This document shows positions 7,188 through 15,328 of a DNA stretch of 64,000 nt, one piece after another. The notes beneath the pieces are model-generated. The model saw nothing but the letters and a program-made list of their open reading frames with translations, had not been told where the DNA came from and did no database searches. The stretch is taken from assembly GCA_965197575.1 (NCBI GenBank), contig OZ240214.1, positions 248,001-312,000 on the forward strand, read 5' to 3'. The translations under genes and the position numbers were made by a program. Source of the stretch: VXOI01 sp965197575. Its GTDB lineage: Bacteria > Chloroflexota > Dehalococcoidia > Lucifugimonadales > UBA3495. Within the stretch, counting starts at the first letter, position 1; every line of letters starts with the position of its first letter.

Positions 7188-8827
7188 TAGTAATACCGCG
7201 AAAACACCGGCTCCTCTCGGGTGATTATTTCCAGCACTACCGGCTGGCCGGTAGCAGCGGTTTCTTGGGCGCGGGCCAAGGCCGGGGCGATGTCGCCGGG
7301 CTGTGTGATGGTCTCGGCGTGGCAGCCCAGGCTGTCGGCCATCTTGGTGTAGTCGCCGGTGAGGAACTTGGAGCCGTACTTCTCCACGGCGATGGGTATG
7401 TTCTTTTCGTAGCCGCCCATTGCGCCGTTGTTTACGATAACCGTGATGGTGCCGATGCGGTTGCGGGAGGCGGTCTCGAAGTCGGTGCCGCACATGCCCA
7501 CGGCGGTGTCGCCCATCAGGTTGACCACCGTCTTTTCCGGGGCGGCCAGCTTGGCCCCCATGGCGTAGCCCAAGCCCGCGCCCAACTGAGTCGAGTTGCC
7601 CCAGCCGATATAGCCGCGGGGCGTGGTGGCTTCGTAGAAAGGCACGATCTGGTCGCGGGGGTTGCCGGAGTCGTGGGTGACGATACTGTTGGCTTTGTCC
7701 AGCCCGTTGTTCAGTTCCCAGACCACACGGTAGGGGCTGATTGGGACGTCGTTGGAAGTCAGGCGCGGCATCCACTCGGCCAGCCATTCCTGTTTGATGG
7801 CTGCGATTTCGGCTGAGACCGAAGTGTCGCCCCGGCGTGCGTTTTCACCCAGGGCTTCCCGGACCTCGTCGATCAACTGGCGGAGCACCAGCTTGGCGTC
7901 GCCCAGTAGCATATCTTCGAGGCCGTACTCGCCGTTCAGGTCTCGGTCGTTGATGGTGGACTGGATGATTGCCTTGCCGGGTGGAACGGGCGCGGAGGCC
8001 AGTGTCTTCTGGAAGCTGGTGCCGATGCCGAACACCAGGTCGGCCTTCCGTAGAAACTCGCCAACGGCCTTGGTGCCGGTGTTGCCGCCGGCGCCCAGGG
8101 CCAGAGGATGGTTTTCGGGGAATCCGCTTTTGCCGAGAGTCGTGGTCATTACGGGGGCGTTGAGCAACTCGGCAAGCTCTATCAGCTCCGGGGTGCCTTC
8201 GGCGTAGAGCACGCCCTGGCCGGCGTAGATGACAGGCCGGGACGCGTCGATGAGACGGCGCGCCACGCGGGCGGCGTCCTGCGGGTCGGCGGCGGTGCGG
8301 CGCTTGGTAATCGGAGAGTAGAAGAACTCCGACTCGTCAATTTCCCCGTTCATCACATCGATGGGCGTTTCCAGCACGACCGGGCCGGGCACGCCGGCGC
8401 GGAGTTGGGTGTAGGCGCGGCGCAGCATTTCGGGCACCCGTGCGGGAGAGTTAATCATCCCGGCCCACTTGGTGACCCCCGCGTAATTGCGGCTGGCCGA
8501 AAACTCGGAGGGCATGGTGGTGCGGCCCGAGCCCTCGTGGCCCGGCAGCATCAGGATGGGCACGGAGTCGGCGTAGGCTTGGGCCACCCCCGGAAAGGCG
8601 TTCTCGATGCCCGGTCCGGCCTGGACGATGCAGACGCCGTTCTTGTGTCCGTTGTTCACCCGGCTGTAGGCGTCGGCCATGTTCACCGCCCCCCGCTCCA
8701 TCCGCGAGATAACCGGCCGTATTCCGGCGGCGGCGATGGCGTCTATCAGCGTGTTGTTCGGGAAGCAAAAGGCCACTTCGACGCCCTCTTGCTTCAGGAT
8801 GTTGGCGATGGCGGTCTTACCTTGCAT
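7187..8827 (-). CDS. thiamine diphosphate-dependent enzyme, acetolactate synthase-like
   Basis: A 546-residue ThDP enzyme of the acetolactate synthase / benzoylformate decarboxylase family. The N-terminal Pyr domain contains the catalytic Glu in ISRMERGAVNMADAY (about residues 40-54); a central domain has GQGVLYAEGTPELIEL; the C-terminal PP domain has the metal/ThDP loop starting LMGDTAVGM and ending NNGAMGGYEK (about 440-475), where GDT replaces the usual GDG. It probably acts on a 2-oxo acid, either a decarboxylation or a carboligation; ALS proper is not assured because no regulatory subunit or ilv genes are nearby. The stop codon TAA is formed by the target site/edge of the adjoining MITE, so the natural C-terminus may have been slightly altered. 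It follows a 107-residue partner by 18 bases. Confidence 0.88.
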   Translation of the reverse strand: MQGKTAIANILKQEGVEVAFCFPNNTLIDAIAAAGIRPVISRMERGAVNMADAYSRVNNGHKNGVCIVQAGPGIENAFPGVAQAYADSVPILMLPGHEGSGRTTMPSEFSASRNYAGVTKWAGMINSPARVPEMLRRAYTQLRAGVPGPVVLETPIDVMNGEIDESEFFYSPITKRRTAADPQDAARVARRLIDASRPVIYAGQGVLYAEGTPELIELAELLNAPVMTTTLGKSGFPENHPLALGAGGNTGTKAVGEFLRKADLVFGIGTSFQKTLASAPVPPGKAIIQSTINDRDLNGEYGLEDMLLGDAKLVLRQLIDEVREALGENARRGDTSVSAEIAAIKQEWLAEWMPRLTSNDVPISPYRVVWELNNGLDKANSIVTHDSGNPRDQIVPFYEATTPRGYIGWGNSTQLGAGLGYAMGAKLAAPEKTVVNLMGDTAVGMCGTDFETASRNRIGTITVIVNNGAMGGYEKNIPIAVEKYGSKFLTGDYTKMADSLGCHAETITQPGDIAPALARAQETAATGQPVVLEIITREEPVFSRYY

Positions 8828-8845
8828 CGGTCCTCCCGGTTATTT

Positions 8846-9169
8846 TTAGTACAGCCCCTCGTCGGAGAAGAAGGGTTGGCTGGCGTCTATGTTGGCCTGA
8901 CCCATCATCCGGTCGGTGTTGAGCAGGCAGGCCCGGCGGTACAGCACGAGGATGGCTTGGTCAAGCAGCATCTGGGGCTTGTTGATCCGGTGCCCGTGCT
9001 TGAGTGCCAGCCAGGCGTTATGCCCGGCTGCGAAATACTCCTCAAGGAAGTCGGTCGGCTCCACCTCGACAGCGCAGGCTTCCAGGATTTCCTCGGGAAC
9101 TTCGGAGCAGAGTATTCCTGGCTGCTCTGATGTCATGCGGAGGAAGTGTTGTTCCCGGTCGGACTCCAT
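8846..9169 (-). CDS. hypothetical protein in operon with the ThDP enzyme
   Basis: A 107-residue soluble protein, not recognised. Features: an acidic N-terminal half (SEVPEEILEACAVEVEP), an aromatic/alanine helix EYFAAGHNAWLAL and QAILVLYRRACLLN, and a C-terminus SQPFFSDEGLY. It lies 18 bases upstream of the ThDP enzyme on the same strand, so the two are co-transcribed; a role as an accessory or small subunit is inference. It contains two Cys. The start at 9169 lies close to the divergent antitoxin promoter region. Confidence 0.6.
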   Translation of the reverse strand: MESDREQHFLRMTSEQPGILCSEVPEEILEACAVEVEPTDFLEEYFAAGHNAWLALKHGHRINKPQMLLDQAILVLYRRACLLNTDRMMGQANIDASQPFFSDEGLY

Positions 9170-9230
9170 CAGCTACCACCCAAGTTTCGTCAGGGATGTA
9201 TGGTACGATGATGCAGTATGGAGGCCGCAT

Positions 9231-9470
9231 ATGGCAACAGTAAAACGGAAAGAGCTTTCAGTCGAGGTTGATTCGGAGTTGCTCGACAGTCTGCGCTATA
9301 TTGCAGCTACCGAAGGCCGCGAATTGCGGGAAATCCTGGAAGAGGCGATGTGGGCGTATCTCATCCAGCAATCAGGCATTGAATCAAGTCGCCATGACAG
9401 TGATATTGGGCCGCAAGTTCACGCAGTTGTGGCGAAGTATCGCAAGCTGCATAAGCGCATATCTCAATGA
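9231..9470 (+). CDS. ribbon-helix-helix antitoxin
   Basis: A 79-residue protein with an RHH-like N-terminus: KELSVEVDSELLDSLRYIA forms the beta strand and first helix, and EGRELREILEEAMWAYL the second. RHH antitoxins bind their own operator as dimers and neutralise a partner toxin with the C-terminal tail, here about residues 50-79. Start ATG 9231 follows GGAGG. Its TGA overlaps the ATG of the downstream Doc gene (ATGA), a clear sign of coupling. Confidence 0.78.
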   Translation: MATVKRKELSVEVDSELLDSLRYIAATEGRELREILEEAMWAYLIQQSGIESSRHDSDIGPQVHAVVAKYRKLHKRISQ

Positions 9471-9844
9471 TGCGCCGGTATCTTTCAGTTCAGTATGTAG
9501 CCATTATTCACACCGAGTTGATTCGCTTTGAAGGCGAACCCGGAATCCGCGACCCGGGCGCGCTGTCCAGGTCGCTCTTGCGTCTGCTGGAAGAGGATTT
9601 TGACAGTATTGCCGCCGAAGCTGCTGCCCTTATGGACGGCATATACAATAACCGACCCTTCGTAGACGGAAACAAGCGTGCCGCTACGGCTGTTGGCGAA
9701 ATGTTTTTGCTGGAAAACGGCTACTTCATAGATTTCGAGCCATTTGCGGCTGTTGCCTTCTTCATGCAGTTATTCGACGGAGGAACCTTTCTCTTCGACA
9801 ACCTGTATCCTTGGTTGATGGAGCACATCAAGCCACTGCCCTGA
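9467..9844 (+). CDS. Doc-like Fic-domain toxin, active-site His replaced by Arg
   Basis: A 125-residue death-on-curing (Doc/Fic) protein. The family motif HxFx(D/N)xNKR appears as RPFVDGNKRAA (about residues 64-74): the Gly-Asn-Lys-Arg part is intact but the first His is Arg (codon CGA at about 9655). Other Doc landmarks are present: DPGALSRSLLRL at the N-terminus and LLENGYFIDFEP after the motif. Doc proteins transfer a phosphate (or AMP) to target proteins such as EF-Tu; the His is the catalytic base, so this copy may be inactive or altered. It overlaps the RHH antitoxin by 4 bases and ends before a strong terminator. Confidence 0.82.
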   Translation: MMRRYLSVQYVAIIHTELIRFEGEPGIRDPGALSRSLLRLLEEDFDSIAAEAAALMDGIYNNRPFVDGNKRAATAVGEMFLLENGYFIDFEPFAAVAFFMQLFDGGTFLFDNLYPWLMEHIKPLP

Positions 9845-9868
9845 ACGTCATACGCCCCTAACGAAACA

Positions 9869-9910
9869 GTCCGCCGGGCGACCAATCAGCCGCCCGGCGG
9901 ACTTGTGTTT
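9869..9910. terminator. strong intrinsic terminator after the Doc gene
   Basis: A 12-bp perfect stem (GTCCGCCGGGCG at 9869-9880 with its complement at 9891-9902), a 10-base loop and TTGTGTTT afterwards. It lies between convergent genes and mainly serves the plus-strand RHH/Doc operon. Confidence 0.85.
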
Positions 9911-9933
9911 CCGCGCTGAAATCTGCTTGGTGG

Positions 9934-10998
9934 TCAGAGGTTGAGCTGAGGAACCAAGTACCTGGAGAGCTTGTTGTAGATCTGCAACCGGCTGCGCTGA
10001 GTGTCAACCACCACCAAGCGGCCGTTCTCGGCGTCGAACTCGACGGCGGTCGGCTGGGCGAAGGTCCATTCCGGCTCGGTCGTCCGGACTTCCCGGCGCC
10101 GCTTGCCGTAGTCGGCGTTGGCGGCGACGGTCAACTCGGCCCAGGCCGAAAGCTGCTGGGCGTCGCCGACGAGGCTGGTGAGGAACCGGCCGTCGCGGTC
10201 GAAGATATGCACCCGGCCCAGGCCCCAGGCGTTCTTGGTCCAGTCGCAGACGTAAACGTCGCCGTCGGGGTCGACCGCAACGTCGGATGGGTAGTTCAGG
10301 TTGCCGCTCTTGTTGCCGGGGCCGCCGACTTGGGCCAGGAATTGGCCGTCTCCGGTGAACTTCTGCACCCGGTGGTTGTTGGCGTCGGCCACGTAGACGT
10401 TGCCGTCGCCATCGACCGTGATGCCCCAAGGCGAGTCGAACTCACCCTCGCCGGCCCCCCGCGAACCCCAAGCGCCCAAGAACGTGCCGTCGGTCTTGAA
10501 CATGCGGACTTGGTGGCTGCGGCCGTCGGTCACGTACAGAGTCTGGCCGGGGGAGATGGCGATGCCGCCGCTGCCGTTGGCTTCGGGGTCGCCGGGCTGC
10601 ACCGTGGAGAAGTGGCGCTGGTATGCGCCGTCTTTGTCGAACACGGAGATGCGGTTGAGCCATTCGTCGGCTACGTAGAGGTTGCCGTCTTGGCCGGCGG
10701 CTATTCCCGCGGGCCAGATCAACTGGCCGTCGTTGTTGCCGTAGCGGCTGAACTCACCCAGGTATTCTTCTTCGCCCCAGGCGCCGCCCAGGGTAACCTT
10801 CGAGATGCGCTGGCCTACGCCGGTGCGGTTCCAGCCCACGTTGCTGATGGACTCGGTGCCCCGGTTGGCGACGTATACCACGCCGTCTGCGCCCACCGTC
10901 ATGGCCACGGGGGTGTTGAATCCCATGCCGGTTTGTGCGCCCCGGCCAATGTTGTGGCTATAGTCGTAGGTGCGTCCGGCCACTGTTTCCGTTAGCAT
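9934..10998 (-). CDS. NHL-repeat beta-propeller protein
   Basis: A 354-residue protein made of about six NHL blades. Repeats have the pattern GxxxVAVDxDGxxYVxDxxNxRVQ: for example MTVGADGVVYVANRG, GIAAGQDGNLYVADEWLNR, GGIAISPGQTLYVTDG, GITVDGDGNVYVADANNHR and DVAVDPDGDVYVCDW. NHL propellers bind proteins, peptides or ligands; peptidyl-glycine lyases and phage/secreted scaffolds share the fold. There is no signal peptide, so a cytosolic or non-classically exported protein is implied. It is the last gene of the minus-strand set led by DUF1800, with GGGAGG upstream of its ATG. Confidence 0.85.
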   Translation of the reverse strand: MLTETVAGRTYDYSHNIGRGAQTGMGFNTPVAMTVGADGVVYVANRGTESISNVGWNRTGVGQRISKVTLGGAWGEEEYLGEFSRYGNNDGQLIWPAGIAAGQDGNLYVADEWLNRISVFDKDGAYQRHFSTVQPGDPEANGSGGIAISPGQTLYVTDGRSHQVRMFKTDGTFLGAWGSRGAGEGEFDSPWGITVDGDGNVYVADANNHRVQKFTGDGQFLAQVGGPGNKSGNLNYPSDVAVDPDGDVYVCDWTKNAWGLGRVHIFDRDGRFLTSLVGDAQQLSAWAELTVAANADYGKRRREVRTTEPEWTFAQPTAVEFDAENGRLVVVDTQRSRLQIYNKLSRYLVPQLNL

Positions 10999-11039
10999 CA
11001 GTATTCCTCCCGCTAACCTTGTTGGGGGTCTTATGAATA

Positions 11040-11063
11040 GGCCCTCTCGGTAAGGAGAGGGCC
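11040..11063. other. perfect 9-bp hairpin between DUF1501 and NHL genes
   Basis: GGCCCTCTC (11040-11048) pairs with GAGAGGGCC (11055-11063). There is no T-tract on either strand; it may be an mRNA processing or attenuation hairpin within the minus-strand operon. Confidence 0.5.
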
Positions 11064-11114
11064 ACTTGTTGCGTGAGCCCTCCCGCCGCGCGAGAGGGTG
11101 TTGCTGCCAGTGGT

Positions 11115-12245
11115 TTAGGCCAGGATCGGCAGCTTTTCGTAGGCGCCGCCGGTGACCGGCTTGCCGTCCAGCCCCATCCAGTCCTCGATGACCGTGGTGT
11201 ACAGGCCGCGGTAGTCGTAATTGGGTACGACGTCGCCCTGCTCCAGGTCCTTTTCCTCCATGGATGGGAACTCACTGTACTGGCCGCCCTTGACGTTCGT
11301 GCCGAACATGAAGGCCGCGCCGCCAGCGCCGTGGTCGGTGCCCGACCCGTTGTCGTGGGTGCGGCGTCCGAACTCGGTGAACATGACCACCACCACGTTG
11401 TCGTCGACGCCGTGCTCCCGCAGGTCGTCCAAGAAGGCGTCCAAGCCGTGGGAAACGTCGTTCCACAACTTGTCGGCCATGCCGGTCTGGTTGGAGTGGC
11501 TGTCGAAGCTGCCGTGGTCCACGTAGAAGATGCGGGTGCCTAAGTTAGCCATGTGGACCTGGGCAATGCCCTTCAGCTTCTTGGCGATGGGGCTGTCCGG
11601 GTACTCAACGTCGGACTGGTACATCTTGGGGGCTTCTTTCAGGATGTCGGCCCCTTCCAGGGTGTCCAAGCCGGTCTGCCCCAAGTAGTCCATGACGGCG
11701 CTGGAGCCGATGGCCGGCGAATACAGGCGGGCGAAGCGGTCCAGAATCTTGTTCCGTTGCTCCGGCTCGGAGATGCCCGGCAACAGGCCATAGTTGTCGA
11801 GGTCGTCCACCACCGCGACCGGGGTGCCCGGCAAAGCCAAGGCCCGGAAGAGGGACGGGCCGAAGCTGACCGTGGTCAGCACGTTTTCCTTATTGGGGTC
11901 GATGTCGCGGGTGGCGCGGCCCAGCCAGCCCTCGGTGCCTAGCTTTTCCGGCTCGCAGGTGTGCCAGATGTCCATGGAGCGGAAGTGGGAGCGGGGCGAG
12001 TTGGCATAGCCGATGCCGTGGATGATGGCCATGTCGCCGCGGTCGTAGACGTGCTTGAGCGGGGCCATTTCCGGGTGGAAACCCACCTTGTCGTCGATGG
12101 GGATGACCCGGTCCTCGGCGATCCCCACCGTCGGGCGGTTGTCCCGGTACAAGGGATTGCTGTAGGGAATGACGGTATTCAGGTAGTCATTGCCCCCGGT
12201 CAACTGGAACACTACCAGGACCGGGTCTTTCTTGGTGCTGGTCAT
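11115..12245 (-). CDS. DUF1501 domain-containing protein
   Basis: A 376-residue DUF1501 protein of the alkaline phosphatase/sulfatase-like superfamily. Landmarks: VLVVFQLTGGNDYLNTVIP at the N-terminus, VGFHPEMAPLKHVYDRGDMA, and GTDHGAGGAAFMFGTNVKGG (about residues 300-319), the family hallmark. I set the start at ATG 12245, where AGGAGG lies 9 bases upstream; the frame is open to 12284 but that extension has no support. DUF1501 proteins are nearly always next to DUF1800 proteins, as here, in Planctomycetes, Chloroflexi and Actinobacteria; their biochemical role is not established. Unlike many relatives this one has no Tat signal. Confidence 0.9.
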   Translation of the reverse strand: MTSTKKDPVLVVFQLTGGNDYLNTVIPYSNPLYRDNRPTVGIAEDRVIPIDDKVGFHPEMAPLKHVYDRGDMAIIHGIGYANSPRSHFRSMDIWHTCEPEKLGTEGWLGRATRDIDPNKENVLTTVSFGPSLFRALALPGTPVAVVDDLDNYGLLPGISEPEQRNKILDRFARLYSPAIGSSAVMDYLGQTGLDTLEGADILKEAPKMYQSDVEYPDSPIAKKLKGIAQVHMANLGTRIFYVDHGSFDSHSNQTGMADKLWNDVSHGLDAFLDDLREHGVDDNVVVVMFTEFGRRTHDNGSGTDHGAGGAAFMFGTNVKGGQYSEFPSMEEKDLEQGDVVPNYDYRGLYTTVIEDWMGLDGKPVTGGAYEKLPILA

Positions 12246-12265
12246 TCTCGTCTTTCCTCCTGAGT

Positions 12266-12529
12266 TCAGATTAGACGTTTCCAAAACGGTTTTTTTGGTC
12301 TGGCGATTTTGCCCGGGGGAGGTTCAGTGAATTCCTGGCCGGTGGCCGCAGCATCACTCATCCGCTGGAGCCAATCTAGCCAAAGTTCATCGACCATTGC
12401 CCGGCCCAATGCGTAGCCTCCGTCATAGCCGACAGGAAAATCCTCTGGGATCTCCCTGCCCACAATCTGCCGGAATTCTCTTTCGCGCTCCTTACGGTTC
12501 TTTTCTTTGTACCATTCCGAGATCAGCAT
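12266..12529 (-). CDS. small hypothetical protein in the DUF1501/DUF1800 cluster
   Basis: An 87-residue, charged protein that I do not recognise. The N-terminal 28 residues are a likely helix rich in Lys/Glu/Arg (WYKEKNRKERERE), then PEDFPVGYDGGYALGRAM and a Trp-rich helix DELWLDWLQRM, ending in a basic tail (KKPFWKRL). ATG 12529 is chosen over the TTG one codon earlier. It lies 10 bases downstream of a two-helix membrane protein and 20 bases before DUF1501. Confidence 0.5.
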   Translation of the reverse strand: MLISEWYKEKNRKEREREFRQIVGREIPEDFPVGYDGGYALGRAMVDELWLDWLQRMSDAAATGQEFTEPPPGKIARPKKPFWKRLI

Positions 12530-12539
12530 CAAGTCCTCG

Positions 12540-12854
12540 TCAAAGTTCGCCGCTGCCGGTGCTTCTCCCTTCGGTACGCCCCCTGTTGTATCTTCTCTTT
12601 TGGACCCAATCCGAGACGAGCACTAGAATCTCGGTGACAATAATCGTCTCGGCTGCCAGAACCACAGTCCAAGGGGCAATACCCCGACCGATCCCGATGA
12701 TTATCTCCGGCCATTGGCTGGACGGGCTTGATTTTATCTCGTGCCATATTACCAGTCCCGCCAAGGAAACGAACTGAATGCTGAAGAGGACTAGATAGTA
12801 TTGCTGCCAGTCCTCCTGAACGCTCCAGATTGAAATTCGCGGGCGGTTTTGCAT
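12540..12854 (-). CDS. small two-helix membrane protein in the DUF1501/DUF1800 cluster
   Basis: About 104 residues with two hydrophobic segments: YYLVLFSIQFVSLAGLVIW (about 19-37) and APWTVVLAAETIIVTEILVL (about 60-79), then a basic tail (QKRRYNRGRTEGR). Not recognised. The start is uncertain: ATG 12854 is used here, while a TTG at 12905 directly after the DUF1800 stop would add 17 residues; neither has a good ribosome binding site. Its place between DUF1800 and DUF1501 suggests a membrane link for that system, which is inference. Confidence 0.45.
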   Translation of the reverse strand: MQNRPRISIWSVQEDWQQYYLVLFSIQFVSLAGLVIWHEIKSSPSSQWPEIIIGIGRGIAPWTVVLAAETIIVTEILVLVSDWVQKRRYNRGRTEGRSTGSGEL

Positions 12855-12911
12855 TGTTTGGAAACAGGAACGCGGACCCCATTCAGCCCGCACTCCCGAT
12901 TCCAAGTTCCT

Positions 12912-14315
12912 CTAGGCGTATTGGTACTCACGCAGGGAGACGATCAGTTGTAGCAACTCCGAGACTCGCTGGGTGGACGCGGCGGTCTGCTCGGCGTTGT
13001 CCCAACTGAAGCTGCCGCCTTCGGATATGAACCCGACGAGCTCGTCGCGGCTCTCCGTGTTCACTTCCAGCGGCCCCATCAGGTCGAGACAGCCGTCCAC
13101 GACTTCCTCGGCGGTGTGACCGTTCCGGGCCTCGAGGCGGTCTACGATGTCCCTGATACCGGGGCGGGAAACGTCGCCAACCAAGTCGGCGGTGAAGTTG
13201 ACCCGGCGCATCAGCGAGCCGCTGTTGATCCACTCTGCGCCGGTGTGCCAACCCTCGACGCTGGGCGGGTTCAGCAGGTCCTGGCCCATGTAGGAGGGCT
13301 GCCGGGAGAGGTCGCCGATGCCGGGGGCGGGGAATTCGGCCCCCCCGACCATGCGCAAGGTACCGACCACTACCTCCGTGGGGTTCTTCAAGCGGGCGAA
13401 CCGCGCGTTCTTGAAGAAGTCGGAGTTGAACAGCACCCGCAGGGTGGTCCGCATGTCATAGCCGTTTTCCATCAGCGTGTTAGACAGCGTCTCCACCGCC
13501 TCCGGGTCACTGGGCGGGGTCACCGACCACGCGGGCACCTGGGCTTCGTCGGCGACGAAGAAGTTGTAGAGGTGGCGGGCGATGAACCGGGCGCAAGCCG
13601 GGTCCTCGCTGATGATGCGGATGATGTCGTCGCCGTTGAAATTGCCGGCGTTGCCCAAGAAGGTCTTTTCGGTATCGTCGTGGTCCTCGTCGCGGTAGTC
13701 GAAGAACCAGTCGTGGCGGCCGATGGGGCCCCGGGGCAGCTTGGGCTGGATGGTCCAGCCGGTGAAGGCTCGGGAGCACTCGCGGACATCGACCTCGGTG
13801 TAGTTGCCGACGCCCATGCTGAACAGCTCCAGCAACTCACGCCCCCAGTTCTCGTTGACCGCGTCGGCGTGGTTCTCGCAGTTGTCCAACCAGTAGATCA
13901 TGGCCGGGTCTTTGGCCATCTCGACCAGCAGCTCCCGGAAGTCGCCCATGCCCTTCTCGCGGAACTTGACGATCATGTCCATCACGTCGTCGTAATGGTC
14001 GACCTTGGAGACGCCGGTGGCGAAGATGCCGTGCCAGAAGAGGGCCATTTTCTCTTCCAGCGGGCGCTTGGTGTTGACCATGTCGTGCAGCCACTCGGCC
14101 GCGCCCATGCCGGGCAAAGTGCCCGGACGCCAGGTCCACGGGTGGTAGCGCATCATTTCGTTGCGGTCTTGGGATTCCTGGTTTTCCGGGTGGATCAATT
14201 CCTCCACCGTGGCTTCATAGCCCTTGGCCACGCGGGCCTCAAGCTCCTCGCGGGTCGCTCCGAACCCGGCGCGGCGCATCAGGTGGGCCATCAATGCGAT
14301 GTCTTGGTCGCCCAT
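12912..14315 (-). CDS. DUF1800 family protein
   Basis: A 467-residue DUF1800 protein. It opens with MGDQDIALMAHLMRRAGFGA, the typical start, and contains NENWGRELLELFSMGVG (about 165-181) followed by YTEVDVRECSRAFTGW, plus LFNSDFFKNARFARLKNP and GQDLLNPPSVEGWHTG. These are the conserved blocks of the family; no enzymatic activity has been firmly assigned. ATG 14315 is preferred because GGGAGG lies 7 bases upstream; the frame opens at 14342. It is the first gene after a near-perfect promoter and heads the cluster with two small proteins, DUF1501 and the NHL propeller. Confidence 0.9.
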   Translation of the reverse strand: MGDQDIALMAHLMRRAGFGATREELEARVAKGYEATVEELIHPENQESQDRNEMMRYHPWTWRPGTLPGMGAAEWLHDMVNTKRPLEEKMALFWHGIFATGVSKVDHYDDVMDMIVKFREKGMGDFRELLVEMAKDPAMIYWLDNCENHADAVNENWGRELLELFSMGVGNYTEVDVRECSRAFTGWTIQPKLPRGPIGRHDWFFDYRDEDHDDTEKTFLGNAGNFNGDDIIRIISEDPACARFIARHLYNFFVADEAQVPAWSVTPPSDPEAVETLSNTLMENGYDMRTTLRVLFNSDFFKNARFARLKNPTEVVVGTLRMVGGAEFPAPGIGDLSRQPSYMGQDLLNPPSVEGWHTGAEWINSGSLMRRVNFTADLVGDVSRPGIRDIVDRLEARNGHTAEEVVDGCLDLMGPLEVNTESRDELVGFISEGGSFSWDNAEQTAASTQRVSELLQLIVSLREYQYA

Positions 14316-14412
14316 GATCTTCCTCCCAATAATCTCGGTCATCCCGCCAGGGAATCAGTCCGGCTATCAAACCGCAAGCCAAGCGAAAATACCCCCGGCG
14401 GGGAATGCCCCT

Positions 14413-14441
14413 ATAGTAGTGGCGACCGCCCACGATGTCAA
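14413..14441 (-). promoter_or_regulatory. near-consensus promoter for the DUF1800-DUF1501-NHL cluster
   Basis: On the minus strand TTGACA (14441-14436), a 17-base spacer and TACTAT (14418-14413). The predicted start is near 14406, giving a leader of about 90 bases before the DUF1800 ATG at 14315. Confidence 0.75.
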
Positions 14442-14536
14442 CGACAGCCAGGCGTGACGAAGGGCCGCCCATCAGCTACACTTCGCCAAAAAAGCGGACC
14501 AAAAGTTTCGGACAAAGATTCAGGCGAGGGAGAGTC

Positions 14537-15286
14537 ATGCGGTTGGAAGGAAAGGTTGCTTTGATTACCGGCGCGGCCCGCGGGCAGGGGGCGGCGGAGG
14601 CGCGGCTGTTCGCCAAAGAGGGCGCGAAGGTGGTACTGGCCGACGTTCTGGACCGGGACGGCACGGCAGTGGCGGCGGAGATTGCCGAGCTGGGCGGGGA
14701 GGCCCTGTACGTCCATCTGGACGTGTCCAGCGAAGACGACTGGCAGCAGGCCGTGGAAGCCGCCGTATCGAGCTACGGCAAGTTGGACGTTCTGGTGAAC
14801 AACGCCGCCATCTGGCGGGGCGGGCATGTGGCGGACACCTCGTCCGAGCAGTGGGACCAGGTGCTGGACGTCAACGCCAAGGGGGTGTTCCTGGGCACCA
14901 AGCTGGCCATCGGAGAGATGCGGAAGGCCGGGGGCGGCTCCATCGTCAACATTTCCTCCACCGCCGGGCTGGTCGGCAGCCGCACCAGCACAGCGTACAG
15001 CGCATCCAAGGGCGCCGTGAGGCTCTTCACCAAGTCCACCGCGGTGCAGTACGGCGCGGAGGGCATCCGGGCTAACTCGATCCACCCCGGCCCCATCGAC
15101 ACCGCCATGGGCGACCAGGTGTGGCCCGACGCCGGAAGCCGGGAAGAGGCCATCGAGCGCACGGTGTTGAAGCGGATCGGCACGCCGGAGGACATCGCCA
15201 ACGGTGCGCTGTTCCTCGCCTCCGACGAGTCGTCGTTTATGACAGGGACGGAGCTGGTGATAGACGGCGGCCTGACGGCGCAGTAG
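14537..15286 (+). CDS. short-chain dehydrogenase/reductase
   Basis: A classical SDR of 249 residues. NAD(P)-binding TGAARGQG (about residues 12-19), acidic Asp after the second strand (VVLADVLD) favouring NAD(H), NNAAIW, and the catalytic set Ser in NISSTAG with YSASK (Tyr and Lys about 152/156). The C-terminus GTELVIDGGLTAQ is typical of FabG/glucose-1-dehydrogenase-like SDRs. ATG 14537 is chosen for its GCGAGGGAGAG and the start of homology; the frame is open from 14435. A closely similar SDR (MRLEGKVAIVTGGAHGMG) lies at 45362-46111. Substrate unknown. Confidence 0.9.
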   Translation: MRLEGKVALITGAARGQGAAEARLFAKEGAKVVLADVLDRDGTAVAAEIAELGGEALYVHLDVSSEDDWQQAVEAAVSSYGKLDVLVNNAAIWRGGHVADTSSEQWDQVLDVNAKGVFLGTKLAIGEMRKAGGGSIVNISSTAGLVGSRTSTAYSASKGAVRLFTKSTAVQYGAEGIRANSIHPGPIDTAMGDQVWPDAGSREEAIERTVLKRIGTPEDIANGALFLASDESSFMTGTELVIDGGLTAQ

Positions 15287-15328
15287 ACGTACCCATTGCC
15301 CCAACCCGGTTCCTGCTGTCCAAGCAGT

